61,789 nucleotides of DNA, from assembly GCF_030814995.1 (NCBI RefSeq), contig NZ_JAUSVX010000031.1:1-61789 (forward strand), in the 5' to 3' direction. The notes under the pieces were generated by a model that saw only the letters and a list, made by a program, of their open reading frames with translations, was not told where the DNA came from and did no database searches. The position numbers were made by a program, and so were the translations under genes. Shown piece by piece: positions 36,067 through 44,850 of the stretch. Positions within the stretch are counted from its first letter, which is position 1, and the number at the start of each line of letters is the position of its first letter. This DNA comes from Labrys wisconsinensis (lineage in GTDB: Bacteria; Pseudomonadota; Alphaproteobacteria; Rhizobiales; Labraceae).

Positions 36067-38415
36067 CTACCCCAGCACCTTCTCTCGCCAATCCTTGGCG
36101 ATATGCGCCAGTTCGAGCGGCCCCTCCCGCTCCCGCAGCAGCGCCAGCACGCGCGGCGGGGTGAGCGGCAATTCCTGCACGCGCCGGCCGGTGGCGTCGG
36201 CGACGGCGCAGGCGATCGCCGCGCCGACATTGAGGATCGGCACCTCGCCGGCGCCCTTGACGCCGAGCGGGCCGATCGAGGGGGCACCCTCGTGCAGATG
36301 GATCTCCACCGGCACGACATCCTCGGCCAGCGGCACGCGATAGGTCTCCAGGCCCGACTGCAGGATGCGCCCGTCCGGGCCGATGCTCATCTCTTCATGC
36401 AAAGCGTAGCCCAAACCTTGCACAACCCCGCCCTGGATCTGCCCGGCAATGGCGCGGCGGTTGAGCGCCCGCCCGACATCCTGCACCACGGTGTAGGCCA
36501 GCACCTCGACATGGCCGGTATCGGGGTCGACCGCAACCTCGCAGTCGTGCACGGCGAAGACCGGGATATCCAGCGCCTCGATGAAATGGCCGGCGGCGCA
36601 GCCCGGCATCGCCGCGACGCCCGGCCCGGTGAAGGCGCCGCTGCCCGAGATCGGCCCGGTGAGCGACTGGGCGCGGGCGGCGATCTCGGCGATGGTCACG
36701 CCCGATCCGGGAATGCCGACGATCTCGACGCGCCCCTTGGCGAGGACGAGGTCCTCGGGCGCCGTCTCCAGCATGTCGGCGGCGACCTTGAGCATCTTGC
36801 GGCGCACCTCGACGCAGGCCGCCGTGCTGGCGGCGCCGAGCGACACCGTGGTCCGACCGCCGCCGACGCCGACATCGTAGCCGGCGGCATCGGTGTCGGC
36901 GGTGCGGACGACGACGTCCTCGGGCTTGAGTCCCAGCTCGGCGGCGACGATCTGCGGCAGGGCCTGCACCATCGAGCCCGAGCCGATCTCGACGCCCGAG
37001 GTGACCAGCGTGGCGCTGCCGTCGGGGTTGAGGTTGACGGTGGCGGCCGAGGGCCCGACGAAGACGAACCAGGTGCCGACCACGCTGGCGCGGCCATGGA
37101 GCCGGCCCTCGGCGCGCGGCGCCCTCGACGGCTTCTCCGCCCGCAGCGCCACCATCTTATCGAGCATCGGGCCGAGGACATCGCCCTCGAACACCTGGCC
37201 CGTCGCCCCGAGATCGCCGTCGCCCAGCACGTTGCGCCGGCGGAAGGCCAGGCGATCCATGCCGATGGCGGCACAGATCTCGTCGGTGTGCCGCTCCAGC
37301 GCGAAGGTGTTGTAGACGCCGTTGCAGGCGCGGAAGGCGCCGTTCGGCGCGGTGTTGGTGTAGACGGCGCGGCTCGCCAGGCGCACCGCGCCGAGCCGGT
37401 AATTGCCGCCGAGCGTGTGCGCCGTCATCGTGGTCAGGAAGATCTGCTCGCCGCCATAGGCGCCGCAGTCCATCAGCACCACCGCCTCGCGGCCGACGAT
37501 CTCGCCCTCGGCCGTGACGGCCGAGCGGATGCGGATCTCGGCGTTCTCGCGGCAGAGGCAGGTCAGCATCTCCTCGCGCCGGGAATTGACCAGCTTCACC
37601 GGCCGCCCCGAGGCCCGGGCCAGCAAGGCGGCGAAGGGCTCGAGCGCGCAGTCGAACTTCAGGCCGAAGCCGCCGCCGACCGCCGGCACGGTGACGCGCA
37701 CCTGCGAGGGCGCGATGCCGAGGAGCTTCGCCGTCGTGGCACGCACCGACCAGGGCACCTGCGTCGAGGTCTCGATGTGGAAGCGCCCGTCCTCGTAGGA
37801 AGCCACGACGGCGCGCGGCTCGAAGGACAGGTGGTTCTGCCGCCCCACCCGGAAGACGCTGTCGACGATCGTCACATCCGCGCGGGCGAAGGCCGCATCG
37901 ACGTCGCCGCGCACCACCGTCGCCTCCCAGGCGACATTGCCGGCCCGGGCCGCCCCTGCCAGCAGCACCTCGTAATCCCGCCAGTCCGGGTGCACGAGCG
38001 GGGCATCGGGCGTGAGCGCTTGCGCCATCTCGATGACGGCGGGCAGCGGCTCGAGCTCGACGGCGATGGCCGCGGCGGCAGCTTCGGCCTGCTCCAGCGT
38101 CTCGGCGGCGACCGCGGCGAGCGGCTCGCCGTCATAGCGCACGCAGCCGGTGGCGAAGAGCGGGTGGTCGGCGATGCCGATGCCGTGGCGGCCCGGCGCA
38201 TCCTCGGCCGTGACGATGGCGCGCACGCCGGGCATGGAGCGAGCCTTGGCGGTATCGAGGCGCAGGATCCGGGCGGAGGCGACCTCGGCCCTGAGCAGCA
38301 CGGCCTGCAGCGTGCCGGCACCGCCGCGGTCGACGGTGTAGCGGGTGCGCCCCTGCAGCTTGTCGCGGGCATCGCGCCGGGGCAGGTCCATGGTGGCGGC
38401 GGCAGGGTCCGGCAT
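36067..38415 (-). CDS. Xanthine-dehydrogenase-family molybdopterin-binding subunit (large subunit)
   Basis: 782 aa. It starts with the a/b hammerhead domain (RRDARDKLQGRTRYTVDRGG) and goes on to the Mo-cofactor domain: VGGGFGLKFD, PNGAFRACNG, GSGSMVQ and, at the end, LGVKGAGEVPILNVGAA, where the Glu of the KGAGE motif is the predicted catalytic base. It has no CoxL-specific AYRCSFR motif, so it is an XDH-like hydroxylase of an N-heterocycle or aldehyde rather than a CO dehydrogenase. AAGGGA precedes ATG 38415. It is the last of seven genes reading from the importer. Confidence 0.88.
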   Translation of the reverse strand: MPDPAAATMDLPRRDARDKLQGRTRYTVDRGGAGTLQAVLLRAEVASARILRLDTAKARSMPGVRAIVTAEDAPGRHGIGIADHPLFATGCVRYDGEPLAAVAAETLEQAEAAAAAIAVELEPLPAVIEMAQALTPDAPLVHPDWRDYEVLLAGAARAGNVAWEATVVRGDVDAAFARADVTIVDSVFRVGRQNHLSFEPRAVVASYEDGRFHIETSTQVPWSVRATTAKLLGIAPSQVRVTVPAVGGGFGLKFDCALEPFAALLARASGRPVKLVNSRREEMLTCLCRENAEIRIRSAVTAEGEIVGREAVVLMDCGAYGGEQIFLTTMTAHTLGGNYRLGAVRLASRAVYTNTAPNGAFRACNGVYNTFALERHTDEICAAIGMDRLAFRRRNVLGDGDLGATGQVFEGDVLGPMLDKMVALRAEKPSRAPRAEGRLHGRASVVGTWFVFVGPSAATVNLNPDGSATLVTSGVEIGSGSMVQALPQIVAAELGLKPEDVVVRTADTDAAGYDVGVGGGRTTVSLGAASTAACVEVRRKMLKVAADMLETAPEDLVLAKGRVEIVGIPGSGVTIAEIAARAQSLTGPISGSGAFTGPGVAAMPGCAAGHFIEALDIPVFAVHDCEVAVDPDTGHVEVLAYTVVQDVGRALNRRAIAGQIQGGVVQGLGYALHEEMSIGPDGRILQSGLETYRVPLAEDVVPVEIHLHEGAPSIGPLGVKGAGEVPILNVGAAIACAVADATGRRVQELPLTPPRVLALLREREGPLELAHIAKDWREKVLG

Positions 38416-38426
38416 AGCGTTTCCCT

Positions 38427-38879
38427 TCAAGCCGAGCGAGCTGCATCGAGCGCCGCGTCGACGATGCGCTCATAGCCGGTGCAGCGGCAGATATTGCCGG
38501 CGAGGGCGGCCTTGACCTCGGCCCGCGTCGGCGCCGGCGTATGGCGGAGAAAGTCGGTCAGCGTCATCAGCATGCCGGGAAAGCACATGCCGCACTGGAC
38601 GGCGTCGTGGTCCTCCATCGCCTGCTGCAGCCGCGAGAGCCCTCCCGCCGCCAGCGCTTCGACGGTGCGGACCTCCCGGCCGGCGGCGGCGCCGAGCGGC
38701 ACCAGGCAGGATGCGACGGGCTCGCCGTCGAGATGCACGGTGCAGGCGCCGCAGAAGCCCTCGCGGCACACGGCCTTGGCGCCGGTGAGGAAGAACTCCT
38801 CGCGCAGCACGTCGAGCAGCGGCGTCATCGGCCCTGAGCGCGAGGCGCGCTCCTCGCCATTGACCGTCAGCGCCGTCAT
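38427..38879 (-). CDS. (2Fe-2S)-binding subunit of the molybdenum hydroxylase
   Basis: 150 aa. Two [2Fe-2S] clusters are indicated: CREGFCGACTVHLDGEPVAS near residues 38-57 (plant-ferredoxin type) and CGMCFPG with later ICRCTGYERIV (the XDH second cluster). Its start overlaps the end of the FAD subunit (ATGA) and its stop lies 11 bases before the large-subunit ATG. It passes electrons from the Mo site to FAD. Confidence 0.92.
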   Translation of the reverse strand: MTALTVNGEERASRSGPMTPLLDVLREEFFLTGAKAVCREGFCGACTVHLDGEPVASCLVPLGAAAGREVRTVEALAAGGLSRLQQAMEDHDAVQCGMCFPGMLMTLTDFLRHTPAPTRAEVKAALAGNICRCTGYERIVDAALDAARSA

Positions 38880-39715
38880 GCCGGCCTCCCCAGGGCTGCG
38901 ACCGCCCGCCCGACCAGGACCGGCAGGACCTCGACGCGGTACCAGCCCGGCGCCTCGATGCCTGCGCGGCCGTTGAAGCCGTCGAGATGGTCCGCGGCCC
39001 TGGCGGCGGCGCGGACGGGATCGAGCGCATCGCCCTTCAGCGCTGCCTCCAGCGCGGGCCAGCGCCGGGCGACCGGCTCGACCGAGCCGATGGCGACGCT
39101 GACGGCGCCCTCGTCCTCGACGGCGAGGCTGACGATGGCGACGGGATAGTCGCCCGCCCTGCGCAGCGGCAGGCGGACATGGGCGCTGCGCCGCGGGCGG
39201 CGGGGGACGATGACGCGGTTGAGGAGCCAGCCCGGCTCAAGGCTGGTGCGATGGGCCAGAAAGCGCTGCAGCGCCATGCGCTCGCCGGTCCCGCCGATCT
39301 GCAGCTCCACTTCGGCGTCGAGGCAGAGCAGCGCCGGGACGAGGTCCGCCGCGGCAAAGGCTGATGTGCTGAGGTTGCCGCCGACCGTCGCCATCCGCCG
39401 GATCGCCGGGTTGGCGGAATGGCCGGCGGCCTGCGCCAGCGCCCGGCACTCGGCATGGGGCGCCAGCGCCGCGGCGAGCTGGGCGTGGCTGACGCAGGCG
39501 CCGATCGCGACGGACCGGTCGTCGATGTCGATGCGCCGGAGCTCGGGGATCCGCGCGATGCCGACATAGGCGGACGCGGCGGGCTCGCGTCGCAGCGGCG
39601 CACGCATGATCCAGGTCGCGCCGGCGAGCGGTGCGCCCTCCCCGGCCCGCTCGGCCAGTGCCGCGACGGCGTCCGCCAGGGAGGCTGCCATGTGGAGACG
39701 ATGCCCGTTCACCAT
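38876..39715 (-). CDS. FAD-binding subunit of the molybdenum hydroxylase
   Basis: 279 aa. CoxM/XDH FAD-binding domain: LAGATWIMRAP at the start, then the flavin-phosphate loop ATVGGNLSTSAFAAADLVPA near residue 111-130 and a C-terminal CO-deh-flav domain (RLPLRRAGDYPVAIVSLAV). It lies 10 bases after the second permease gene, so the importer and hydroxylase are most likely one transcript. Confidence 0.9.
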   Translation of the reverse strand: MVNGHRLHMAASLADAVAALAERAGEGAPLAGATWIMRAPLRREPAASAYVGIARIPELRRIDIDDRSVAIGACVSHAQLAAALAPHAECRALAQAAGHSANPAIRRMATVGGNLSTSAFAAADLVPALLCLDAEVELQIGGTGERMALQRFLAHRTSLEPGWLLNRVIVPRRPRRSAHVRLPLRRAGDYPVAIVSLAVEDEGAVSVAIGSVEPVARRWPALEAALKGDALDPVRAAARAADHLDGFNGRAGIEAPGWYRVEVLPVLVGRAVAALGRPA

Positions 39716-39725
39716 CGCTGCGCCC

Positions 39726-40733
39726 TCAGGTCCGGATAGCGCGGATGCGGTCGAGGACGATGGCGGCGATGATGACGACGCCCAGGATGATCTGCTGGAT
39801 ATAGCCGTCGATGCGCAGGAGGTTCATGGCGTTCGACATCATGGTGATGAACAGCGAGCCGAGGATGACCGGCACCACGCCGCCGACGCCGCCCTGCAGG
39901 CTGACGCCGCCGATGACAGCGGCGGCGATGCTCTCCAGCATCAGGCTGCCGCCGAGATTGGGCTCGCCCGAGCCGGTGCGCGCCGTCAGCATCAGCGCGC
40001 CGAAGGCGGCCAGCACCCCAGCGAGGACATAAGCGAGCAGGAGGTAGCGCCGGCGGGGGATGCCCGCCACCGCGGCGGCGCGCGGATTGTTGCCGATGAG
40101 GTAGAGCGAGCGGCCGAACACGGTGTGGCCGAGCACGAAATGCAGGGCGAGGCACACCGCGATCGCCAGCATCACCGGGATCGGCAGCCAGGGGATCAGC
40201 TTGCCGTTGTAGAGCAGCGTGCTGAGGGCATCGGGCACGTCGAACACCGGCCGGCCGCCCGACATGGTGGTGGCGAGGCCGAGGCAGATGTTGAGGCTGC
40301 CGAGGGTGACGATGAACGGGTTGATGCCGAGCCCGGCGATGAAGCCGCCGTTGAACAGGCCGACCAACAGGCCGAAGCCGAGCCCGGTCACGAGGCCCGC
40401 CGCGACGACGACGGCGGGATCATAGCCCGCCGCCGCCAGGCTGGTCAGGACCATGGCGCTGGCGACGCTGACGGCCGAGACGCTGGCACCGAGCGACAGG
40501 TCGAAGCCGCGCGTCAGGATCACCACCATCTGCGCCGAGGCGAACAGCATGAGATAGCTCGACTGGATCAGGATGTTGCGCAGGTTGCCGGGCGAGAGCA
40601 CCCGCGGCACCACGAGGTAGACGCAAAGCTCGACCACGACGATCAGGATCGGCAGCAGCAGCGCCAGGAGGAGGCGCAGCGCCTTCGCCGCGACGGCGTC
40701 GCCGATGCGCGGGGCGATCTCGGCCTCAGACAC
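39726..40733 (-). CDS. ABC importer permease (RbsC type), second of the operon
   Basis: 335 aa with about ten hydrophobic helices. The CUT2 permease motif appears as TRGFDLSLGA, and the conserved loop GNNPRAAAVAGIPRRRY is present, as is GVSLQGGVGG towards the end. The start overlaps the first permease by 8 bases. Together the two separate permeases would form a heterodimer served by the RbsA-type ATPase at 41700-43325. Confidence 0.88.
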   Translation of the reverse strand: MSEAEIAPRIGDAVAAKALRLLLALLLPILIVVVELCVYLVVPRVLSPGNLRNILIQSSYLMLFASAQMVVILTRGFDLSLGASVSAVSVASAMVLTSLAAAGYDPAVVVAAGLVTGLGFGLLVGLFNGGFIAGLGINPFIVTLGSLNICLGLATTMSGGRPVFDVPDALSTLLYNGKLIPWLPIPVMLAIAVCLALHFVLGHTVFGRSLYLIGNNPRAAAVAGIPRRRYLLLAYVLAGVLAAFGALMLTARTGSGEPNLGGSLMLESIAAAVIGGVSLQGGVGGVVPVILGSLFITMMSNAMNLLRIDGYIQQIILGVVIIAAIVLDRIRAIRT

Positions 40734-41703
40734 GGACGCTCCTCCGCTTCGAGAGCTCGTCCAGGGCGCCGGCCAGCACCACGATCGCGCCGAGGAACAC
40801 CGTCTGGATGCGCGGGTCGATGGTGAGCAGGTCCATGGCGTTGGTGAGCAGCAGCAGGAACACCGCGCCGAGCGCCACCATCTCCACCCGCCCGACCCCG
40901 CCCTTCAGGCTGACGCCGGCGATGACGGCGGCGGCGATGCTCTCCAGGGTGAGCTGCGAATTGATCGCCGCCTGGCCCGAGCCGATCTGGGCCGTGAGGG
41001 CAAGGCCGCTCACCGCGGCGAAGAGCGAGCACAGCACATAGGCCGAGACGAGGTGGAACTGGGTGCGCACGCCCGAGACGATCGCCGCCTGCAGGTTGCC
41101 GCCGATCGCCACGATGTAGCGGCCGATGCGCGTGTGGTTCTGCAGGACGTAGAGCCCCGCCACGATCGCCACGGCGAGGTAGACGACGGCGGGCAGCTCC
41201 AGCCACAACGCCCGGCCGAAGCCGTCGACATAGCCTTCCGGCATGCCGTAGACTGGGATGCCGTTGGTGAGCGAAAGGGCGATGCCGGTGGCGATCGAGG
41301 CGGTTCCGAGCGTCACCATGAAGGGCGAGACGCGCAGGAAGGCGACGCAGAGCCCGTTGACCAGCCCGACCAGGGCGCCGCAGGCGAGGCCCGCCACGAC
41401 GCCTGCCAGGATGATCAGCCCGGGCGCCCCGGAGAGGTCGTCCTTGAGGGCCACCATGGTCAGGGCGCTGGAGACGCTGGTGAGCGCCACGACCGCGCCG
41501 ACCGAGAGGTCGAAGCCGCCGACCATCAGCACCAGCATCTGCCCGGCCGCCAGGATGACGAGGTAGGAGGAGCTGCGCAGCACGTTGAGGATGTTCGGCA
41601 GGGTCAGGAAATGCGGCACCACCAGCGCGAAGACGACGAGGAGGGCGACCAGCATGATCGGGACGAAGCCGACGCGGCCGTGGAGCATCTGCAGCCTGGT
41701 CAT
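40726..41703 (-). CDS. ABC importer permease (RbsC type), first of the operon
   Basis: 325 aa, about ten hydrophobic helices, with VGGFDLSVGA, GGNLQAAIVSGV and GVSLKGGVGR as its CUT2 family blocks. The ATG overlaps the ATPase stop (ATGA). It resembles the second permease but is clearly diverged from it, suggesting an old duplication inside the operon type. Confidence 0.88.
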   Translation of the reverse strand: MTRLQMLHGRVGFVPIMLVALLVVFALVVPHFLTLPNILNVLRSSSYLVILAAGQMLVLMVGGFDLSVGAVVALTSVSSALTMVALKDDLSGAPGLIILAGVVAGLACGALVGLVNGLCVAFLRVSPFMVTLGTASIATGIALSLTNGIPVYGMPEGYVDGFGRALWLELPAVVYLAVAIVAGLYVLQNHTRIGRYIVAIGGNLQAAIVSGVRTQFHLVSAYVLCSLFAAVSGLALTAQIGSGQAAINSQLTLESIAAAVIAGVSLKGGVGRVEMVALGAVFLLLLTNAMDLLTIDPRIQTVFLGAIVVLAGALDELSKRRSVRV

Positions 41704-43325
41704 GCCCGCCTCGACGATAGGGCCAGCTCGCGCGCTGGCGCGCCGTGCTGCGCCTCCTCGCGGAAGAAATGCGACAGGATCTCGGCCTCGTTGATGGCCT
41801 CGCCCGAGAGCTCGGCCACCATGCGGGCGCGGTGCATGACATAGACGCGGTTGGAGAGGTTCATCACTTCCGGCAGTTCGGAGGAGACTAGGACGATCGC
41901 CGCGCCCTCGGCGACCAGCGCCTTCATCAATTCGTAGATCTCGATCTTGGCGCCGACGTCGATGCCCACCGTCGGCTCGTCGAACAGGAACACCGAGACC
42001 TCGCGGGTCATGCCGCGGGCGAGCAGCACCTTCTGGCGGTTGCCGCCGGAGAGCTTGGCGACGGCGCGCTCGATCTGCGGCGGGCGCAGCTTGAGGCGCT
42101 CAAGGATGGCCTTGACAGTGCGCCGCTCGCTGGCGCGACGCAGGACGCTTCCGCGCGAGAAGGCCGGCAGGTCGAGCGCCGCCATCGAGGCGTTCTCGCG
42201 GATCGGCCGGCCGAGCGCCAGGCCTTCGGCGACGCGGTCCGAGGGGAAATAGCACACGCCCCGCCGCAGCATGGCGATCGGCGTGGCTGCGCCGGCAAGC
42301 GTCTCGCCGCCGACCCGGACCGTGCCGGCGGCGATCGGCTCGAGCCCGTAGATGGCGCGCACGATCTCCGACTTGCCGCAGCCGACCAGGCCGGCAATGC
42401 CGGTGATCTCGCCGGCCCGCGCATGGAAGCTGGCTTCCCGCACCGCCCCGTCGGCCAGGGTCAGGCCCTCGACCGCGAGCAGCGTCTCGGCCGGCCGGTG
42501 CACGACGCGCGGGAACAGCACGCCGACCTTGCGGCCGGTCATCAATTCGACCAGCGTCGTCTCCGAGACGCCGGCGAGCGGCATGGTGGCGATCTTGCGC
42601 CCGTCGCGCAGGATGGTGATGCGGTCGCCGATGCGCTGGAACTCGCGGATGCGGTGCGAGACGTAGATGATGCCGACGCCTGATGCCTTGAGCCGGCCGA
42701 CCAGCGCGAACAGCGTCTCCGCCTCGGCCTCGGTGAGAGAGGCGGTGGGCTCGTCGAGGATCAGGACGCGCAGGTCGGCGAGCAGGGCCTTGGCGATCTC
42801 CACCATCTGCTGGTGCGCCCGCGATAGGCGCGCGACCTTCTCATCCGGCTTCAGGTCGAAGCCGAGCTCGGCGATGACCTTGCGGGCCCGCTCGGCCATG
42901 CCCGCACGGTCGAGGAAGCCGCCGCTGGTCATCTCGCGCCCGAGGAAGAGGTTCTCCTCGATGGTCAGCTCCGGCACCAGGCTGAACTCCTGGAACACCG
43001 GGCTGATGCCGACGGCGCGGGCCGCATGCGGCTTGAGCCGCCCGAGCTCGCGGCCGCGGAAGCGGTAGACACCGGCATCGGGCGGGAAGGTGCCGGCGAT
43101 GATGTTGATCAGGGTCGACTTGCCGGCGCCGTTCTCGCCGAACAGCACGTGCACCTCGCCGGCATGCAGGTCGAAGTCGACGCCGTCGAGCGCGACGACG
43201 CCGGGAAAGCGCTTGGAGATGCCGGCCATCTCCAGGAGAAGGCCGGCATCGCTTGCTTGGGTTCGCTCGGGAAGGTCCACGTCCAAAACAGAGGCCTCCG
43301 CCCCGACCCGGTTCCGGCCCGTCAC
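41700..43325 (-). CDS. Sugar-type ABC importer ATPase (RbsA type), stand-alone
   Basis: 541 aa with two NBDs. NBD1: Walker A GENGAGKST, signature LSRAHQQ, Walker B LILDEPTASL. NBD2: GLVGCGKSE (Walker A partly kept), LSGGNRQKVLLARGM and FDEPTVGIDVGAK. Unlike the two other CUT2 clusters in the window, this ATPase is not fused to a permease. GTG 43325 overlaps the stop of the binding-protein gene (GTGA), so it is translationally coupled, although an N-terminal extension of about 30 residues before the ATPase core could be shortened by a later start. Confidence 0.9.
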   Translation of the reverse strand: MTGRNRVGAEASVLDVDLPERTQASDAGLLLEMAGISKRFPGVVALDGVDFDLHAGEVHVLFGENGAGKSTLINIIAGTFPPDAGVYRFRGRELGRLKPHAARAVGISPVFQEFSLVPELTIEENLFLGREMTSGGFLDRAGMAERARKVIAELGFDLKPDEKVARLSRAHQQMVEIAKALLADLRVLILDEPTASLTEAEAETLFALVGRLKASGVGIIYVSHRIREFQRIGDRITILRDGRKIATMPLAGVSETTLVELMTGRKVGVLFPRVVHRPAETLLAVEGLTLADGAVREASFHARAGEITGIAGLVGCGKSEIVRAIYGLEPIAAGTVRVGGETLAGAATPIAMLRRGVCYFPSDRVAEGLALGRPIRENASMAALDLPAFSRGSVLRRASERRTVKAILERLKLRPPQIERAVAKLSGGNRQKVLLARGMTREVSVFLFDEPTVGIDVGAKIEIYELMKALVAEGAAIVLVSSELPEVMNLSNRVYVMHRARMVAELSGEAINEAEILSHFFREEAQHGAPARELALSSRRA

Positions 43326-44383
43326 GGCGCCGCGACGGAGAAGACCGCCTTGAAGTCGGCCGGGGCCAGGACGAGACCGATGTTGATCTTGTCCAAGTTG
43401 TCCTTGCCGATCATGTCGGGGATGGCCTTGGCGCTCTTCACGTAGGGCTGCTTCTCGAGGACGCGCACGGCGGTGTCGATGGCGATGCGGCCCTGCAGCA
43501 CCGGATATTGCGTGGCGAAGCCGAGGATCTCGCCCTTCGTCACGGCGTCGAGCATGGCCTGGTTCTCGTAGGACGACATGATCAGCGTGTCCTTGCGCCC
43601 GGCCTGGGCCACGGCGCCGATCGCCGCCTCCGCCGCCGGCGCGCAGCCCCAGACGACGTTCATGTCGGGATAGGCCTGCAGCGCGTTCTGGATCAGGCCG
43701 AGCTGCACGGCGACGCCGGAATCGCCGAACTTGTCGCCGAGCATGGTGATGTTGCTCTTGCCGTCCACGGCTTTCTTGAAGCCCTTGAGGAAGTCCTCGG
43801 CCCAGCCCGAGCCTGCCGGCCCGGGGAAGGTGGCGACCTTGGCCGCCTTGTCCTTGAGGGTGTCGACGAGATAGGTGCCGCTCTGCTCGCCCATCGTGTC
43901 GAAGTCGACGGTCATCTTAGACGTGACGTCGGACTTGGAGACGGGGTTGATGGTGGAGATGATCGGCTTGCCGGCCGCCACCCCTTCCTTGATCTTCTTG
44001 TCGAGGCCGGCCTCGGAGATCGGGCCGACGATGATGGCGTCGAAGTCGCCGGCCAGGCAGTCGTCGAACTGCGAGAGCTGCTTGGGCAGGTTCTCGTAGC
44101 CGCCGGCCTCGTAGAGCGTCATGTTGACGCCCATGCGCTTGGCCTCCTCGACCACGCCATAGTCGACGGCCACCCAGAACGTGTCCTTCATGTGCGGGAA
44201 CAGCACGCAGATGTTCCAGGCCTTGGACGCCTTTTCCAGGGGCGAGTAGTCCTCGACCTTCGCGGTACCGGAATCGAGATTGTAGATCTTGGCCGGCCAC
44301 CATTTGTCGGCGGCCTCGGCCGTGCCGCAGACCGCCAGCCCCGCGGCAACGGCTGCCGCCAGCATCGAAACCGAGTTCTTCAT
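43322..44383 (-). CDS. TorT-like periplasmic binding protein
   Basis: 353 aa with a signal peptide (MLAAAVAAGLAVCGTAEA) from ATG 44383. The mature start (DKWWPAKIYN) and the blocks WNICVLFPHMKDTFWVAVDY, EAGGYENLPKQLSQFDDCLA and FDAIIVGPISEAG resemble TorT, the TMAO-sensing binding protein, more than sugar-binding proteins. Here it is the first gene of an ABC importer operon instead of a sensor partner, so it probably delivers an N-containing or otherwise non-sugar compound. Regulator unknown. Confidence 0.85.
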   Translation of the reverse strand: MKNSVSMLAAAVAAGLAVCGTAEAADKWWPAKIYNLDSGTAKVEDYSPLEKASKAWNICVLFPHMKDTFWVAVDYGVVEEAKRMGVNMTLYEAGGYENLPKQLSQFDDCLAGDFDAIIVGPISEAGLDKKIKEGVAAGKPIISTINPVSKSDVTSKMTVDFDTMGEQSGTYLVDTLKDKAAKVATFPGPAGSGWAEDFLKGFKKAVDGKSNITMLGDKFGDSGVAVQLGLIQNALQAYPDMNVVWGCAPAAEAAIGAVAQAGRKDTLIMSSYENQAMLDAVTKGEILGFATQYPVLQGRIAIDTAVRVLEKQPYVKSAKAIPDMIGKDNLDKINIGLVLAPADFKAVFSVAAP

Positions 44384-44850
44384 GCGACACCCTCTGTCGT
44401 CTGCGTGTTCTGTTCTGGAGCGGGCGTCGAGCACCGCATGCGCCGGCCGCAGGAACGGCACATTGCCGGTCACCTTAAGGGCCGACATCCCGCCTGGTCT
44501 TTGTGCTGAGGGCGCCATTGCTTGCATCCGCGTGCATTGCAGCAGGCGAAGGGCGGGTGGGACGATATACGCGATCGAAACCGATCACGCTGGAATGGCC
44601 GGGCCGAACCGGGCCACGACGGAACGGTCTCGGCGAGAACGACGACAGTTCCATCATCCTCGACGTCATGAGCGGACTTGATCCGCCTATCCACGCGCAC
44701 TCGACAATGGCTATGCTTGCCGCGCGCGGCCAACCAGCACTTTCTCGTCACCGCCGGCGTTCGCGTGGATGGCCGGATCAAGTCCGGCCATGACGGACCG
44801 CCTCACTCGTCCACGGACCACGCCCGAACGGACGCTGGCCCCCGGGGCCC
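44384..44850. other. Intergenic region between importer operon and SorC gene
   Basis: About 470 bases without a supported gene. Several frames are open but their translations (for example VDRRIKSAHD, PSWPGSARP) are those of a dispersed repeat, described separately at 44665-44794. The part next to 44383 must carry the promoter of the seven-gene operon, but I saw no clear -35/-10 pair. Confidence 0.5.
44665..44794. repeat. Large imperfect palindrome of the 'MAGLDPAIH' intergenic repeat type
   Basis: The 33 bases 44665-44697 and the reverse complement of 44762-44794 agree at 29 positions; both contain CGGACTTGATCCG and end ATCCACGCG. Between them are 64 bases. Read from the right-hand arm the sequence gives V-M-A-G-L-D-P-A-I-H, a peptide string well known as a spurious product of dispersed repeats in Hyphomicrobiales. 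It can fold into a very stable cruciform/hairpin. Confidence 0.75.

Noticed and set aside
44470-44793. Several short frames between the TorT-like gene and the SorC gene
   Set aside because: They are translations of the dispersed palindromic repeat and not genes.
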